Part shown: positions 53,309 to 63,163 of the stretch, piece by piece
How the letters are laid out: each line of letters opens with the position of its first letter
How positions within the stretch are numbered: position 1 is the first letter of the stretch
The notes under the pieces: model-generated
What the model was told of the DNA's origin: nothing
Seen by the model: only the letters and a program-made list of their open reading frames with translations
The model's database searches: none
Made by a program: the position numbers and the translations under genes
DNA from: Subtercola vilae
Lineage (GTDB): Bacteria > Actinomycetota > Actinomycetes > Actinomycetales > Microbacteriaceae
Direction of reading: 5' to 3'
DNA: 64,000 nt
Assembly (NCBI RefSeq): GCF_004923255.1
Contig: NZ_QYRT01000003.1
Span: 116,628 to 180,627, forward strand

Positions 53309-55066
53309 TCAGCGCCGCCGCCCAGCCAGCAGCGTGTGCAGCAGCGGGATGACCGAGGCGATCATCAGTACGGTACCGAGCACCACATCGTCAGAGTGGA
53401 GTACAGCCCCGGCGATGAGCAGCACGCCGAACAGTATCGCCGAGATCACCCGCCCGGCGGTGCGCTCGAGCCGGGCGACTCGCCGTTCGAGCGACGGGCT
53501 CGTGACCGCGACCGTGCCGTCGTCGAAGCGCGTGAGCAGGGCATCCAGTCGCGTGGGGAGACGCACAACGATGCCAGCCGTCTGAAGCGCCTGCTTCGCG
53601 ATGTCTTGCACCACATTGCCGCGCTCGTCACGAATGAGCTGCTGTGCGTAGGGTTCGACAGAATCCCACAGGTTGAAGGCTGGGTCGAGAGCGCTGCACA
53701 CGCCCGAGGTGAGCGACATGGCCCGGATGATCAGCAGAAAGTTCTCGGGCAGCTGAAACGGCAGCGACCGAACGACGTCACCGAACTGCGCGGCGAAATC
53801 GCGGAACTCGCGCGGGTCGACCTCGCGCAACTCGGCGAAGCCCATGCCGCCGAACCGGGCGAAGAGCTGTGTCATCGCACGCTCGAGCTCGCTCGTCTCG
53901 GCGCTGGGCAGCAGCACACCCACGTCGCGGATGGCGTTGACCAACCCTTTACCGTCGCGGGAGGCGGCGGCGATGAGAAGTTTTCTGAGGCCGCTGCGCG
54001 TGTTGGCGGGAACCTCGCCCATCATTCCAAAGTCGATGAACGTGAGCTTCCAGGGGCGCTTGGTGTTGCCGGGGCTGGTACCGCTCTCTGTACCGCTCTC
54101 AGCGATGTCGGCGCCGCCCGACTCGACGCTGAGTGGTGTGACGAAGATGTTGCCGGGATGCGGATCGGCGTGAAAGAAGCCGTGCGTGAAGAGCTGGTCG
54201 AACATGACCGACGCGAACACCGGCGCAACCTCGGCTGGGTCGATGCCCGCCGCGATGAGTGCATCGGTGTCGGAGATCTTGATGGCGGTGACGTCTTGCA
54301 GGGTGAGCACGCGTCGAGTGGTGCGTTCCCACACCACAGCGGGCACGCCAACGCGAGCGTCACCGGCGAAATCGGCCGCAAAGCGCTCGGAGCTGGCCGC
54401 CTCGTGCAGGTAGTCGATCTCTTCAAGGCTGGTCAGGGCGAATTCTTCGACGAGCGCGGGCATGTCGACACGGTCGGAGACGAGGCGAACATGGCTGAGC
54501 CATCCACCCACCCGGCGAAGTGCGGCCAGGTCGACGTCGATGATCTCGTCGATACCGGGTCGTTGTACCTTCAGTACCACGCCGTCGAGACCGGTGTCGG
54601 CCGCGTCGAGCGGGCCGAGCCGAGCACGATGCGCCTGGCCGAGGGATGCCGCGGCGACAGGTGTCTCGTCGACGAAGGCGAATGCGCGGGGCAGCGAAAC
54701 GCCGAGCTCGGCCTCGGCTAGAGCGCGGATGGCCGCGAATGGTACGGGTGGAACCTCGTCTTGCAGCCCTTCGAGCTCGGCCGTGATCTCGGGCGGAAGC
54801 ACGTCGAGGCGCGACGACATGAACTGCCCAACCTTGATCATGAGCCCGCCGAGGTCGAGCGCGAGCACGTGGAAGCGCTGCGCGAAACGGCGCATCCGTC
54901 GTGAGCGGGTTCGCTCGGCAATCTTTGCCAGGCCGATGCGGGGCAGAAACAGTTCGAACCACCACGTGATAGCGAGGTTCCAACCGGCGAAACGGAGGAT
55001 GCGGCGGTAGCGGGCGCGCGTTGCTCCCGCTGCGGGCGCTTTCAGGACTTGACGATCAGGTGGCAC
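53309..55066 (-). CDS. ABC1/UbiB-family atypical kinase
   Basis: The 585-aa protein has the UbiB signature MIKVGQFMSSRLDVLP (KxGQ), an Ala-rich ADCK-type loop in VAAASLGQAHRARL, the kinase-like HGFFHADPHPGN and FIDFGMMG, and two C-terminal membrane helices (to about residue 580). In other bacteria UbiB proteins support isoprenoid-quinone metabolism by ATPase activity. It starts at GTG 55066, four bases after the PadR stop, so the two form an operon. Confidence 0.9.
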   Translation of the reverse strand: MPPDRQVLKAPAAGATRARYRRILRFAGWNLAITWWFELFLPRIGLAKIAERTRSRRMRRFAQRFHVLALDLGGLMIKVGQFMSSRLDVLPPEITAELEGLQDEVPPVPFAAIRALAEAELGVSLPRAFAFVDETPVAAASLGQAHRARLGPLDAADTGLDGVVLKVQRPGIDEIIDVDLAALRRVGGWLSHVRLVSDRVDMPALVEEFALTSLEEIDYLHEAASSERFAADFAGDARVGVPAVVWERTTRRVLTLQDVTAIKISDTDALIAAGIDPAEVAPVFASVMFDQLFTHGFFHADPHPGNIFVTPLSVESGGADIAESGTESGTSPGNTKRPWKLTFIDFGMMGEVPANTRSGLRKLLIAAASRDGKGLVNAIRDVGVLLPSAETSELERAMTQLFARFGGMGFAELREVDPREFRDFAAQFGDVVRSLPFQLPENFLLIIRAMSLTSGVCSALDPAFNLWDSVEPYAQQLIRDERGNVVQDIAKQALQTAGIVVRLPTRLDALLTRFDDGTVAVTSPSLERRVARLERTAGRVISAILFGVLLIAGAVLHSDDVVLGTVLMIASVIPLLHTLLAGRRR

Positions 55067-55070
55067 CCCG

Positions 55071-55619
55071 TCAGTCCTGGGCGAGAATCGAGTAGAGCCT
55101 GCGGCGCGTCTCTTCGAGCGCGGACACGGCCTGCTGAACCTGTTCGGGCGTGCCTGTGCGGCCCACCTGGGCTACGGCCTGGGCCAGCTCGACTCCGGCC
55201 TTCGGAAGCGCGCCGAACTTGTGGCCCTCATCGGTCGACTCGGTGTTCTCCCACGGAGTCGACGCTGTCGAGCCGGCGACGCTCGCGCGCCCCGCGTCGG
55301 TCAGTGAGTACGTCTTGCGACCGTTTGATTCGGCCGCATCGATGAGGCCCTCGTCAGCCAGCAGCTGCAGGGTGGGGTAGACCGAACCGGCGCTCGGCTT
55401 CCAGCTGCCGCCGCTTCGCTCTTCGATCTCGTGAATGATCTGGTAGCCGTGCATCGGCTGCTCAGCGAGCAGGGCGAGCACTGCCTCGCGAACATCACCC
55501 CGGCCCACTCGGGTTCCGACGCGCTTCTCGAACTTCGCCCGCAGTTGTTCCATGGCCTGCCACATGCCATCGGTCGGAATGCCGCCGCCGAATGCTCCTG
55601 CCGAGAATGAACCAGCCAT
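55071..55619 (-). CDS. PadR-family transcriptional regulator
   Basis: The 182-aa protein has a Gly-rich N-terminus (MAGSFSAGAFGGGIPTDGM), a PadR winged helix (VREAVLALLAEQPMHGYQII, then SAGSVYPTLQLLADEGLI) and a C-terminal coiled-coil dimer part. An AAGAAGGAG site precedes the ATG at 55619; a longer in-frame reading to 55658 lacks support. It is followed at once by the UbiB gene and probably regulates this operon. Confidence 0.9.
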   Translation of the reverse strand: MAGSFSAGAFGGGIPTDGMWQAMEQLRAKFEKRVGTRVGRGDVREAVLALLAEQPMHGYQIIHEIEERSGGSWKPSAGSVYPTLQLLADEGLIDAAESNGRKTYSLTDAGRASVAGSTASTPWENTESTDEGHKFGALPKAGVELAQAVAQVGRTGTPEQVQQAVSALEETRRRLYSILAQD

Positions 55620-55787
55620 GATGAACTCCTTCTTTCGACTCTGTATCTCGCGAACCAAAACACTCGCGAACGATACTCAACGATATATAGCGATAGTGGT
55701 CAGCGGTAGGGGATTAAGGCGAGTTCCCAGCGTTCGATTCCGGATGCTGTGCACTTCTTCAGCGCACACGCTTTTGTTCGAAGGTTG

Positions 55788-55810
55788 ACAGTTAGAACTC
55801 AAACAGTTAG
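55788..55810. promoter_or_regulatory. Direct repeats upstream of the marR gene
   Basis: ACAGTTAG occurs at 55788-55795 and 55803-55810, and AGAAC/GTTCT form flanking inverted half-sites. They lie just before the MarR start and may be its own operator. Confidence 0.45.
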
Positions 55811-55820
55811 TGTTCTGATT

Positions 55821-56264
55821 ATGAACGAACCGAAGGCGAACCTGGGCAGCAGCCTCGAGCTGGTGCGCTGGATCGGATGGGCGCAGCGCAAAGTGGGCGA
55901 AGACTGGATCAGGGCTCGCGAACTCAGCCATGAACAGGCTTTTGTGCTCGGTTACCTGGCCCTGAACCCCGGTTCGATTCAGCGAGACATCGCCCAGATC
56001 AGTCGCACGAGCCCCGCGAGCGTCACGAGTCTTCTGCAGGGACTGGAGCGCCGCGCTCTCATCGAACGCCGCACCGAGGCGGGCAACGAACGCAGCAAGC
56101 GCGTGTACGCCACCCCCGCCGGCGTCGACCTCATCGCCGGATTCGAAACGGCGATGGCGGCTGCCGACGACACGATCCTCGCTCCGCTCGACGCGGCCGA
56201 GCGAGCCACGCTGCACGCCCTCCTTACAAAGGTGACCGCAGTGCTGCCGCAGCCCACCCGCTAG
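55821..56264 (+). CDS. MarR-family transcriptional regulator
   Basis: The 147-aa protein shows the MarR winged helix (GSIQRDIAQISRTSPASVTS, then LLQGLERRALIERR and ERSKRVYATPAGV). MarR proteins dissociate from DNA when a small phenolic or drug molecule binds. A MATE exporter begins 117 bp downstream on the same strand, so regulation of that pump is likely. ATG 55821 is preferred over a GTG at 55749, which would include the repeat-bearing leader. Confidence 0.9.
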   Translation: MNEPKANLGSSLELVRWIGWAQRKVGEDWIRARELSHEQAFVLGYLALNPGSIQRDIAQISRTSPASVTSLLQGLERRALIERRTEAGNERSKRVYATPAGVDLIAGFETAMAAADDTILAPLDAAERATLHALLTKVTAVLPQPTR

Positions 56265-56381
56265 TCGAGTTTTTCGCGTCTTTCGCCTCCTTCACCGCTC
56301 TCTCTTTCCTCTCTCCCTCACTACCTTCGCCGTGCCGGCGTCTGTCGGCGCGCGCTCTCACCTGCCCAGAAAGGAGCAGTC

Positions 56382-57848
56382 ATGATCTCCACGCATTCTC
56401 AACCCACGTCATCCGGTGCCGCTGTCGGTGTTGGCGCCGATGCCGTCGGCACCAACCGTTGGTACCTCTCTGCCGCCCCCATTGTTCGGGCCCTCGTGCA
56501 CCTGTGTGTGCCGATGGCCGCTGCGATGATCGTTGGCGCTGTCTACAACGTCATCAACGCCGGTTTCATCGGCTCGCTGCACGACGCCACCCTGCTCGCG
56601 GCTGTCACCTTCGGCACGCCGCTTCTTGGCCTTGTCATGGCGGTCGGCGGCGTGTTCGGCGTGGGCGGCGGCGCGCTCATCTCGCGGCTGCTCGGCGCCG
56701 CAGAGCACGACCCCGCCAAGGCCGGCGAAATCAAACACGTCTCCTCGTTCGCCGTCTGGGGTGCGGCCATCACCGGCGCGGTGCTCGGGGCGATCGGGCT
56801 GGTTCTGCTGGGCCCTCTCGTGTCGGTACTTGGGGCGGATGCTTCGGCTGTGCCCGCAACGAGCGCCTACGTCGCCGTCATGCTCGCCTTCGTTCCCGTT
56901 CTTGCCGTGGCGTTCTGCCTCGAGCAGATCGTGCGGGCCGAGGGCGCCGCGCGCCAGGTCATGATCGGGCTCATCGCCTCGACCATCGCGAACGTCATCT
57001 TCGACGTTCTGTTCATTCTCGTTCTGCACTGGGGTGTGGCAGGCGCTGCGCTGGCGATGGGTCTGTCGAACCTCGGTGTCGTCATTTACTTCGTGGTCTG
57101 GTTGCAGGGGCACAGCGAGCACGTGAGCCTCGCGCCGCGGTGGTTCTCGCTCTCGCCGTCGGTCGTCAAGCCGGTCTTCGGCGTGGGCATCGGCGAGCTG
57201 CTGCAGTCGGCCTTTCTGATCGTCACCTCGCTGGTGCTCAACAATCTGGCCGTGGCTTACGGCGACAGTGCGCTCGCCGCGATGGGCGTGGCCGTGCGAA
57301 TTGCACAGGTACCGGAGTTTCTGGTGATGGGTGTCACGTTGGGCGTGCTGCCGCTTCTCGCCTACTCGTATGGCAAGGGTGACCGGGCGCGGCTCCGCTC
57401 AGCGCTGCGGGTGTCGGCAATGACGGTCGGCGGTGTTGTGCTGATCTCCGCCGTGACGGTCTTCGTGTTTCGCGACCAGGTGTTCTCCGCCTTCGTTTCA
57501 GACCCGTCAGTGCTCGCGATCGGCGTGACCATTCTTACCGCTCAGCTCGTGGCCATGATCGTCAACGGATTCACGGGCCTCATCACGTCTCTGTTCCAAG
57601 CGGCCGGGCGGTCTGTAGCGGCCATCATCATGTCGATGTCACAGGGTGTGCTGTTCATGCCGATCGTGCTCATCGGCAACCTCTGGTTCGGGTTGGCCGG
57701 CATCATCTGGTCGCTCACCGTCTCCGAGGGCATCGTCTTTCTGATCGGTGTGATCATGTGGCTCGCCTCGCGGGCCTCCATCGACCGGGGCCTCGCCGAG
57801 GGTAGCCTCGAGCGCGCCGAGCAGGCACTCGAGCCGGCCGACGCGTAA
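56382..57848 (+). CDS. MATE-family efflux transporter
   Basis: The 488-aa protein has 12 hydrophobic segments and MATE motifs (PMAAAMIVGAVYNVINAGFIG; GVFGVGGGALISRLLGA). It exchanges protons or sodium for cationic drugs. An AAAGGAG site lies close before the ATG. It follows the MarR gene and is probably controlled by it. The short Ser/Thr/Gly-rich start is typical. Confidence 0.9.
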   Translation: MISTHSQPTSSGAAVGVGADAVGTNRWYLSAAPIVRALVHLCVPMAAAMIVGAVYNVINAGFIGSLHDATLLAAVTFGTPLLGLVMAVGGVFGVGGGALISRLLGAAEHDPAKAGEIKHVSSFAVWGAAITGAVLGAIGLVLLGPLVSVLGADASAVPATSAYVAVMLAFVPVLAVAFCLEQIVRAEGAARQVMIGLIASTIANVIFDVLFILVLHWGVAGAALAMGLSNLGVVIYFVVWLQGHSEHVSLAPRWFSLSPSVVKPVFGVGIGELLQSAFLIVTSLVLNNLAVAYGDSALAAMGVAVRIAQVPEFLVMGVTLGVLPLLAYSYGKGDRARLRSALRVSAMTVGGVVLISAVTVFVFRDQVFSAFVSDPSVLAIGVTILTAQLVAMIVNGFTGLITSLFQAAGRSVAAIIMSMSQGVLFMPIVLIGNLWFGLAGIIWSLTVSEGIVFLIGVIMWLASRASIDRGLAEGSLERAEQALEPADA

Positions 57849-57874
57849 CCCTCGGGCCTCGGTAGGGTGGGGCG

Positions 57875-58168
57875 ATGCATGCAGAATTCGATGAATCTGA
57901 AGCTCTTCGCTCCCGCATCAGGGTTCTTGAGGCCATCGGTCGGGCGCAGAGCCGAATCGGCGAGGTCGTCGCGCTCGCCGCAGTGACTGGCAATCGGGAC
58001 GACCTGTGCCGGATGCTCGCCCAGATGCTGGATATCACAGAAGAGACAGCGCACGTCGTCGCGATCATGAGTTTGGAACGGCTCGCGACGCCCTACAGTA
58101 GGGCGCGCATCAGCGAAGAACTCGCGGAGCTGAGGAGCATGCCCAACCCGCCCGAACAGGCTCGGTGA
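57875..58168 (+). CDS. Small protein resembling the GyrA coiled-coil segment
   Basis: The 97-aa protein aligns by eye with a part of DNA gyrase subunit A: LRSRIRVLEAIGRAQSRIGE and VVALAAVTGNRDDLCRMLAQ, then LDITEETAHVVAIMSLERLA, correspond to the helices before the GyrA C-terminal domain, where relatives read for example EIQAQAILDMRL. It lacks the catalytic Tyr domain. It could be a gyrase-binding modulator, or simply a stand-alone domain. Start ATG 57875; the MATE gene ends 27 bp upstream. Confidence 0.6.
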   Translation: MHAEFDESEALRSRIRVLEAIGRAQSRIGEVVALAAVTGNRDDLCRMLAQMLDITEETAHVVAIMSLERLATPYSRARISEELAELRSMPNPPEQAR

Positions 58169-58300
58169 TTGGGCCCGGTGTGGCAAAGGTAGGCACTGTC
58201 AGGTTGTGTATGGTCGTGGTTGTCTGACCCATGGTGGTAATGGTGCGGTGGGGAGGGGGCCGCGTCTTCGTGATCTGATCTGGGAGCAGGGTCGTGGGGT

Positions 58301-59758
58301 TTATTCCCAGTCGATGCTTTTCGGTGGGATCAACACCGGGACGCCGTTCTGCATGGCGAGTTTCCACTCAGAGGAATGCACATGGGTGTGGTGGAAGTGA
58401 CACAGCAGTGCCCCGTTGTCGATGTCTGTACGGCCGGGGGCGTAGGTGTGGTGTTTCCAGTCGTCGACGTGGTGGCTTTCGCACCACGACGGGCCGCGGT
58501 CGCAGCCCGGCCACACACACCCACCATCCCGTGCCGCCATAGCGGCCTTTTGCGCGGTCGTGAACAGGCGTTTCGTTTTCCCGTGCTGGAGTACTTCCCC
58601 ATGGGTACCGAAGACGGTGGTGGTGATGTCGCCGTGGCAGAGGAGCTGTTCCACACTCGACATCGGGACCGGGTCAACAATCCCATCAACCCAACCCACC
58701 CCGTGCCCTTGGGCGAGGTCGTCGAGTTCGACCCGGATGTTCAGTACCGGGGCGGCCCCGTTGATCCGCGGGGCACCGGTCAGGCCTGCCGCGACGGTGA
58801 GGAGGTCGTAGAACCGGTCGAACACGAACTGCTCACCCGTACGACGATCCCTCGTCGACGAGTCCGGGGCCACCAACCAATCCTCTGGCTGGCGGCCGAG
58901 GCATGCGTTGGGGGCTGCCGCGCCCTGCGGGCTTGCCCCTGAACGCGACGGCCCGGATTCGCCATCGGCAGGAGTGTCGGTTTCGAACTGGGGGCGCACC
59001 CTCGGGGACTGCAACGCTTCCAACAACGCCCGCAGGCTCCCTGCTTGCAGGGGTGGGAGGAGGGCGATCATTTTGGTCATCCCGTCACCCTGAGCACTAA
59101 ACCTCACATACCGTTTCGACTGCAACACCCGGTCGGAGGGTTCCACACCGTCAGGGTCAAGATGCGCCCGCACCCGCGACGCCAGCAAACCGATGTCATC
59201 TGCTGAGTACCGGAACCCACCCGAGATGTTCGTCGCCGCATCGACCAACGCTTTCTCGGCGTCACGGATCTCTTCGGTGAACCCCAACTGGGCTGCGACC
59301 TCGGTCAGGTTACGAACGATCTGCGCCGCCGCATCCACCCCCAAACTGCCATCCGTCAGGCCCTGCTCGACGTGCGGGAAGTTCGACGGGATCAGAACCC
59401 CATTGATCGACACCCCCGACCGCACCGACTTACCGAGCTTCAGCCAGCTGTTCGCGGTATGCCCCGCCCCGCCCGTTACCGCGGCCACCAGCTTCGGTAC
59501 CGTCGTGAAGTTCTGTGCCCGTGACAGCGACCCATCCCCCAACTCACTCCGGGACCTCTCAGCCACCTCCCCAGCCAACCGCACACGCAACCCATCCACA
59601 AGACGGCCCAACTTCTCTGCGTCTGCGATCCGTGACAACAATGCTTCATCGGCAAGCCCGAAGGGCGCGGCAGCCCCACACCACCCCGCCACAACACCAA
59701 CCACCTCGTCAAAGGCAGCCGCGTCAGCAGCAGGAGAAGTGGTGGTCGATTCGTTCAT
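58301..59758 (-). CDS. DUF222 / HNH endonuclease-domain protein (13E12 type)
   Basis: The 485-aa protein has a helical DUF222 domain in its first two-thirds and a C-terminal HNH motif: CVWPGCDRGPSWCESHHVDD, then DIDNGALLCHFHHTHVH. The zinc-binding cysteines and the catalytic histidines are intact. Many copies of such genes occur in actinobacterial genomes, and their role is unresolved. The ATG at 59758 (MNESTTTSPAAD) is chosen over one 33 bases upstream. No function should be assumed beyond likely DNA binding or cleavage. Confidence 0.88.
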   Translation of the reverse strand: MNESTTTSPAADAAAFDEVVGVVAGWCGAAAPFGLADEALLSRIADAEKLGRLVDGLRVRLAGEVAERSRSELGDGSLSRAQNFTTVPKLVAAVTGGAGHTANSWLKLGKSVRSGVSINGVLIPSNFPHVEQGLTDGSLGVDAAAQIVRNLTEVAAQLGFTEEIRDAEKALVDAATNISGGFRYSADDIGLLASRVRAHLDPDGVEPSDRVLQSKRYVRFSAQGDGMTKMIALLPPLQAGSLRALLEALQSPRVRPQFETDTPADGESGPSRSGASPQGAAAPNACLGRQPEDWLVAPDSSTRDRRTGEQFVFDRFYDLLTVAAGLTGAPRINGAAPVLNIRVELDDLAQGHGVGWVDGIVDPVPMSSVEQLLCHGDITTTVFGTHGEVLQHGKTKRLFTTAQKAAMAARDGGCVWPGCDRGPSWCESHHVDDWKHHTYAPGRTDIDNGALLCHFHHTHVHSSEWKLAMQNGVPVLIPPKSIDWE

Positions 59759-59871
59759 GACCCAAGTCAACCACCAACCACTGACATTCACTCAACAAAT
59801 AGGGCCCAAATCGACCCCCACAGAAAAAAATCTCAAAAAACTTTTGACGACCTTTTTTCGCCCGCCCCCAA

Positions 59872-62367
59872 CTACCGCGCGCCCACCAGCGCCCGGGGCT
59901 CGCCGCTCTCCGTCGGCTCCTCCGACCGTTCGAGCTTGGCGCCTTCAACGTCGACATCGGGCGTGATGCGGTCGAGCCAGCGCGGCAACCACCAAGCCTT
60001 CTCGCCGAGCAGGTGCATGGCAGCGGGCACGAGCAGCAGGCGCACGACGAACGCGTCGACCAGTACTCCGATTGCAAGCCCGAAGCCGATGACCCGCGCC
60101 TCGACGAGGTCGCCGAAGACGAATCCACCGAAGACGGAGATCATGATGATTCCCGCCGCTACGACCACCGGGCGCGCGGTGCGCAGGCCCGCGTTGACTG
60201 CTTTGCGGGCAGGCATGCCGTGCACATGAGCTTCGCGCATTCCCGAGGTGATGAAGAGCTGATAGTCCATCGCGAGGCCGAAGATGATTCCAATGAGAAG
60301 AATCGGAAGGAAGCTCAGAATGGGCGCGGGGTCGTGAATGCCGAAGATGAAACCAAGCCAGCCCCACTGGTACACAGCGGTCACGGCCCCAAAGGTGGCG
60401 AGCACGGTAAGGAGGAATCCGGTGGTCGCAATGAGGGGAACGGCGATCGAACGGAACACCAGAATCATGATCAGAATCGAGAGGCCCAGCACGATGACGA
60501 GGTAGAGGGGCAGGGCATCCGCCAGCTTCGCGGAGATGTCGATGTTGATGGCGGTGAGACCGGTGACGCCGATGGTGACCCCGAGCTGGTTGTCGAGCGA
60601 GCCGGAGAGGTCGCGCAGGTCTTTGACGACTTGTTCGGTGCTGGCCGCAGAGGGGCCGTCGGAGGGGATGACTTGAAAGATGACGGTGCGGTTGTCTGCG
60701 GATGCCCCGGCGGGTGCCGCTGCGACGACGTTGTTGACCGCGAGCAGTTTGTCGGCCACCTTGGCTTCAAGGCTGGTCAGAGCTTGGTCGCTGGTGGTCG
60801 TGGGCAGGTTGGCGACGACAATGATCGCGCCGTTGGTGCCAGCGCCGAATGCCTTGTCGATGTCGGTGTAGGCGATGTATTCGGTCGAATCGGTGGGCTG
60901 CGACTTGCCGTCTGGCAGGGCGAGGCGCATCGAGAGGGCGGGAATGGCAACGATTAGCAGCGCAATGATTCCGGCCGCGAGGATGATCACCGGGTGCCTG
61001 GTCGCAAGAGTTCCCTCTCTCGAGGCCTTCTTGGCGTGTTCTGGCGCTTCGTGAGGGGCAGCGGCGGCGGCGTGTTTCTGGGTGCCGAGGGCGGCACGTT
61101 CCTTTTTCGGTAGCACGCGGAGGCCGGCGAGCGACATGAGCGCGGGTGTGAAGGTGAGCGCGACGAGCACGGCGATCGCCACGACGATGGCGCCGGCGGT
61201 ACCCATGAGGCCCAGAAAGCCGATTCCGGTGATATTGAGAGCGGCGAGGGCGATGATGACGGTGATGCCGGCGAACATGACGGCGTTGCCGGAGGTTCCG
61301 TTGGCGAGGCCGATCGACTCCTGCAGGGGAACACCGGCGCGCAGCTGGCGTCGATGACGGTTCAGGATGAACAGGGAATAGTCGATGCCGACGGCCAGGC
61401 CGAGCATCAGGCCGAGTGTGACCGTGGCCGATGACATCGAGACCACCCCGGAGAAGGCGAGTACCCCGAGGGCCCCGACGCCGACGCCGATGAACGACGA
61501 CAGGAGAGGCAGGCCGGCGGCCACCAGGGAGCCGAGCATGATGAACAGCACGATGGCGGCGATGACGATGCCAGCGATCTCACCGGCGCTGACACCGACG
61601 GTCACCGAACTCATCGAGGCGGAGTAGTTCTCGACGACACCGGGGATGGAGGTGGCGTTGATGGCGTTGACGGCCGCCGTCTTCTCGTCGGGCGTGACGT
61701 CGGCGGTGGGTTTGGAGAAGACAACGGTGGCGACGGCGGTGGCGTTGTCGCTCGAGACGGTCTGAAGCTTGGCGGCCGCTGAGCCGAGGCGCTGGCCGTC
61801 GGAGACCTGAGCCTGTTGCGCTTCGAGAGTGGTCTTGTTCTGGTCGAGGGTGGCTTGCTGCTGGGCGAGCTGGTCGGCGGCGCCGGTTGGCGCGTTGGCG
61901 CCGGCGGCCTGCAGTTGGGCTTTTGCCTGGTCGAGCTGCGCCTGGCCTGCGGCGAGCTGGGCCGACGCAGTTGTGAGTTGAGCTGCGGCGTCGGTCAGTT
62001 TGGTTTGCTGGGCCTGGCGATCGGCGGCGGTTTGAAAGGGGTCGATCGTCGAGCTGACGCCGGGGGTGGCGCCCGCGGCAGTGAGCGCCGTGGCGATGTC
62101 GGTTTGCTGTTCGGTGGTGAATGCCGACCCGTCGGAAGTAGTGAAGACGACTTGGCCGGTGCCGCGGTCGGCGTCGGGAAGCGATGCCTGCAGCTGGTCG
62201 GCGACATTCTGCGCGGGGGTGCCGGAGATGGAGAAGGTGCTCGCCAGTGAGCCGCCCGCAACGAGGAAGGCCGTGCCGGCTCCGGCGAGGATGACCACCC
62301 ACACCGCGATGACGATCCAGGCGCGCCTGGCGGAGGCGAGTCCGAGCCGTTGGAGGAGCTTGGCCAT
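59872..62367 (-). CDS. MMPL-family RND transporter
   Basis: The 831-aa protein has the MMPL layout with two extracytoplasmic domains and 11-12 helices. The first domain contains a long Gln/Ala-rich coiled coil (AAQLTTASAQLAAGQAQLDQ and LAQQQATLDQNKTTLEAQQA). The signatures LGLAVGIDYSLFILNRHR and IFGLAMDYQLFITSGMRE carry the Asp-Tyr pairs. ATG 62367 has an AAAGG site before it; longer readings lack family similarity. It is divergent from a TetR gene that is likely its repressor. The substrate is unknown. Confidence 0.9.
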   Translation of the reverse strand: MAKLLQRLGLASARRAWIVIAVWVVILAGAGTAFLVAGGSLASTFSISGTPAQNVADQLQASLPDADRGTGQVVFTTSDGSAFTTEQQTDIATALTAAGATPGVSSTIDPFQTAADRQAQQTKLTDAAAQLTTASAQLAAGQAQLDQAKAQLQAAGANAPTGAADQLAQQQATLDQNKTTLEAQQAQVSDGQRLGSAAAKLQTVSSDNATAVATVVFSKPTADVTPDEKTAAVNAINATSIPGVVENYSASMSSVTVGVSAGEIAGIVIAAIVLFIMLGSLVAAGLPLLSSFIGVGVGALGVLAFSGVVSMSSATVTLGLMLGLAVGIDYSLFILNRHRRQLRAGVPLQESIGLANGTSGNAVMFAGITVIIALAALNITGIGFLGLMGTAGAIVVAIAVLVALTFTPALMSLAGLRVLPKKERAALGTQKHAAAAAPHEAPEHAKKASREGTLATRHPVIILAAGIIALLIVAIPALSMRLALPDGKSQPTDSTEYIAYTDIDKAFGAGTNGAIIVVANLPTTTSDQALTSLEAKVADKLLAVNNVVAAAPAGASADNRTVIFQVIPSDGPSAASTEQVVKDLRDLSGSLDNQLGVTIGVTGLTAINIDISAKLADALPLYLVIVLGLSILIMILVFRSIAVPLIATTGFLLTVLATFGAVTAVYQWGWLGFIFGIHDPAPILSFLPILLIGIIFGLAMDYQLFITSGMREAHVHGMPARKAVNAGLRTARPVVVAAGIIMISVFGGFVFGDLVEARVIGFGLAIGVLVDAFVVRLLLVPAAMHLLGEKAWWLPRWLDRITPDVDVEGAKLERSEEPTESGEPRALVGAR

Positions 62368-62480
62368 GGGGGAGCCTTTCGATCGAGCGAGGAGGGGCGA
62401 GCATCCGCGACCAGGTGAAGGCGTCAGAAGACGGAACCACTTCGTGCGGACCGCTTCGTCGAAAGTCACTCTATCAAAAC

Positions 62481-62494
62481 GGTACGTAACGTAA
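62481..62494. promoter_or_regulatory. Candidate TetR operator before the MMPL gene
   Basis: GGTACGTAACGTAA contains two ACGT cores 5 bp apart (ACGT-A-ACGT), which gives near-palindromic symmetry. It lies in the 160-bp region between the divergent MMPL and tetR genes. Confidence 0.45.
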
Positions 62495-62527
62495 TTTGGG
62501 GGTTGACTGTGAGATACGCTCGGAGGC

Positions 62528-63103
62528 GTGGAGAGACTGGGCCGTAAGCGAAGCGAAGAGGCGCGGGCCGCCGTGCTGCGGGCAATGCGCGAGCTGGTCA
62601 CAGAGCAGGGCTACGCGCACGTGACGATCGAGAAGATTGCGGCTCGGGCGGGTGTGGGCAAACCCACCGTCTATCGCTGGTGGCAGTCGAAGAACGCGAT
62701 TCTCGCCGAGTGTGTGCTGAGCGGCGACGTGCTGCCGACGCCCGTGGCCACCGATTCGCCCAGTGGTGTTCGTGCCGACCCGAGCGAGTGGATCACAGCG
62801 GTGCTGACCTACGTCGACGAGAATGCTCCGCTGCTGAGGGGTCTGGTGGCGTCGGCGTTCGAAGATCCGGACATCGCCCGGCAGCTGAGTACTCACCTTG
62901 CTGACCCTCTGGAGGTCGCACTGCAGGCGTGGGCTAGTGAGCCCGGCGCGAGCGCGCCGCACCCGGCAGGAATCTCGCCGCGCGCGTTGGCGCAACTACT
63001 GCTGGGCGCTATTCTGTACCGACTGTCTCGCCCGCCGGGTGCGAGTGACGACCCGACAGAAGAGCTGTTCGGGGTGTTGGTCTCGCGGCTTCAGGCATCG
63101 TAG
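62528..63103 (+). CDS. TetR/AcrR-family transcriptional regulator
   Basis: The 191-aa protein has a TetR HTH (YAHVTIEKIAARAGVGKPTV, then YRWWQSKNAILAEC) and a C-terminal domain of the type seen in regulators of this subgroup (TYVDENAPLLRGLVASAFED). It begins at GTG 62528. It is divergent from the MMPL exporter and probably represses it. A pentanucleotide repeat follows the gene. Confidence 0.88.
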   Translation: MERLGRKRSEEARAAVLRAMRELVTEQGYAHVTIEKIAARAGVGKPTVYRWWQSKNAILAECVLSGDVLPTPVATDSPSGVRADPSEWITAVLTYVDENAPLLRGLVASAFEDPDIARQLSTHLADPLEVALQAWASEPGASAPHPAGISPRALAQLLLGAILYRLSRPPGASDDPTEELFGVLVSRLQAS

Positions 63104-63126
63104 GCCGAGCCTGCCACCGCGCGCCC

Positions 63127-63160
63127 GACCAGACCAGACCAGACCAGACCAGACCAGACC
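63127..63160. repeat. AGACC pentanucleotide repeat
   Basis: AGACC is repeated six times (63131-63160), preceded by GACC, in the 60-bp gap between the convergent TetR and DUF7882 genes. Simple slippage repeat; it ends just before the stop codon of the latter gene. Confidence 0.9.
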
Positions 63161-63163
63161 CGA

